A stretch of 37,782 nucleotides of DNA from Betaproteobacteria bacterium (lineage in GTDB: Bacteria; Pseudomonadota; Gammaproteobacteria; Burkholderiales; Casimicrobiaceae). The notes under the pieces were generated by a model that saw nothing but the letters and a program-made list of their open reading frames with translations, was not told where the DNA came from and made no database searches. A program made the translations under genes and the position numbers. The DNA lies in the NCBI GenBank assembly GCA_016192065.1, contig JACPUX010000058.1, positions 1 to 37,782 on the forward strand, read 5' to 3'. Shown here piece after piece: positions 37,494 through 37,782 of this stretch; the stretch's first letter is position 1, and every line of letters starts with the position of its first letter.

Positions 37494-37782
37494 ATTCACG
37501 CTCCGGTGAACGTACCGCCGGGATTCGGCCATCGGGAAGGGTTGCCGCCCTGGAGCGCCCGGTGCCGCCATTCATGCCGCCATCCATCGCGGATTGCAGG
37601 GGGGGGGCACGCATCCGGCGAGGGCTAACCCGCTATGGCGTAGGGTGTCGTCCGGATTTCCGTTGTTCGCGTGAAGGCCCAGTATGGGGCATCTCCAGGA
37701 TTGGGTAGAAAGCTGATGGCCATTGGCGTTCGAATTTCGTCTTCCCGCAGCCGTTCGGGAGGCCGTCGGCTGGCGCGACGCC
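37494..37782. other. Unassigned right-edge sequence
   Basis: No gene, RNA or clear repeat was recognised after the transposase fragment. A run of nine G occurs at about 37601. It is probably further decayed insertion sequence. Confidence 0.4.

Overview
The window is high-GC DNA (very high G/C at third codon positions) and looks like a free-living betaproteobacterium, most likely Rhodocyclales (Azoarcus/Thauera/Dechloromonas relatives). This rests on family resemblance only: the PilZ-family protein, the small 'tryptophan synthase beta-like' protein, the short PstS-like protein and the many two-component genes. No rRNA or tRNA gene was seen. Nearly all genes are on the minus strand. The plus-strand exceptions are a hydrolase cut by the left edge and a two-component pair at 8.8-10.7 kb.

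Layout. (1) 1-720: 3' end of an alpha/beta hydrolase. (2) 8445-769 (minus): a tightly coupled signalling operon of PilZ protein, soluble hybrid histidine kinase with HPt, HD-GYP response regulator, sCache chemoreceptor and a small acidic protein. It joins c-di-GMP reception, a multistep phosphorelay, probable c-di-GMP hydrolysis and chemotaxis. (3) 8808-10714 (plus): a divergent FixL/FixJ-type pair whose PAS domain resembles those of the neighbouring hybrid kinase. (4) 16050-10764 (minus): a second sensory operon of small membrane protein, porin-like barrel, short PstS-like periplasmic protein, membrane hybrid kinase with CHASE8-like sensor and HPt, two tandemly duplicated receivers and a small XRE-type HTH protein. 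It reads as an outer-membrane-to-cytoplasm solute-sensing phosphorelay and is the best candidate for an undescribed system.

(5) 19685-22816 (minus): envelope genes, namely a large DUF748/AsmA-like protein, an OmpA-family protein, a small secreted protein, an alpha/beta hydrolase lacking its nucleophile serine, and a small secreted beta-rich protein. Between the last two lie a decayed second copy of the HTH gene and a degenerate 82-bp repeat. (6) 25889-22863: an FtsK/SpoIIIE translocase with an unusually long linker. (7) 28331-26109: a glycine-zipper protein, a lipoprotein and a Cys-rich secreted protein with a DM9-like segment plus a duplicated module, followed upstream by a more AT-rich, probably acquired lipoprotein gene (28518-29114) and an inverted repeat.

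(8) 32902-29458: a membrane-anchored AraC-type regulator and a four-gene coupled operon (small membrane protein, NAD(P)-binding epimerase, DUF2269, DUF4166). (9) 36943-33152: a type I secretion ABC transporter and HlyD adaptor with no cargo or TolC gene in view. (10) 36944-37782: decayed mobile DNA, with a second copy of the 82-bp repeat and an IS3-family transposase fragment.

Starts were chosen by Shine-Dalgarno sequence and by the repeated use of 1-4 base stop/start overlaps, which indicate translational coupling in most clusters. Family names come from reading the translations. No database search was run.
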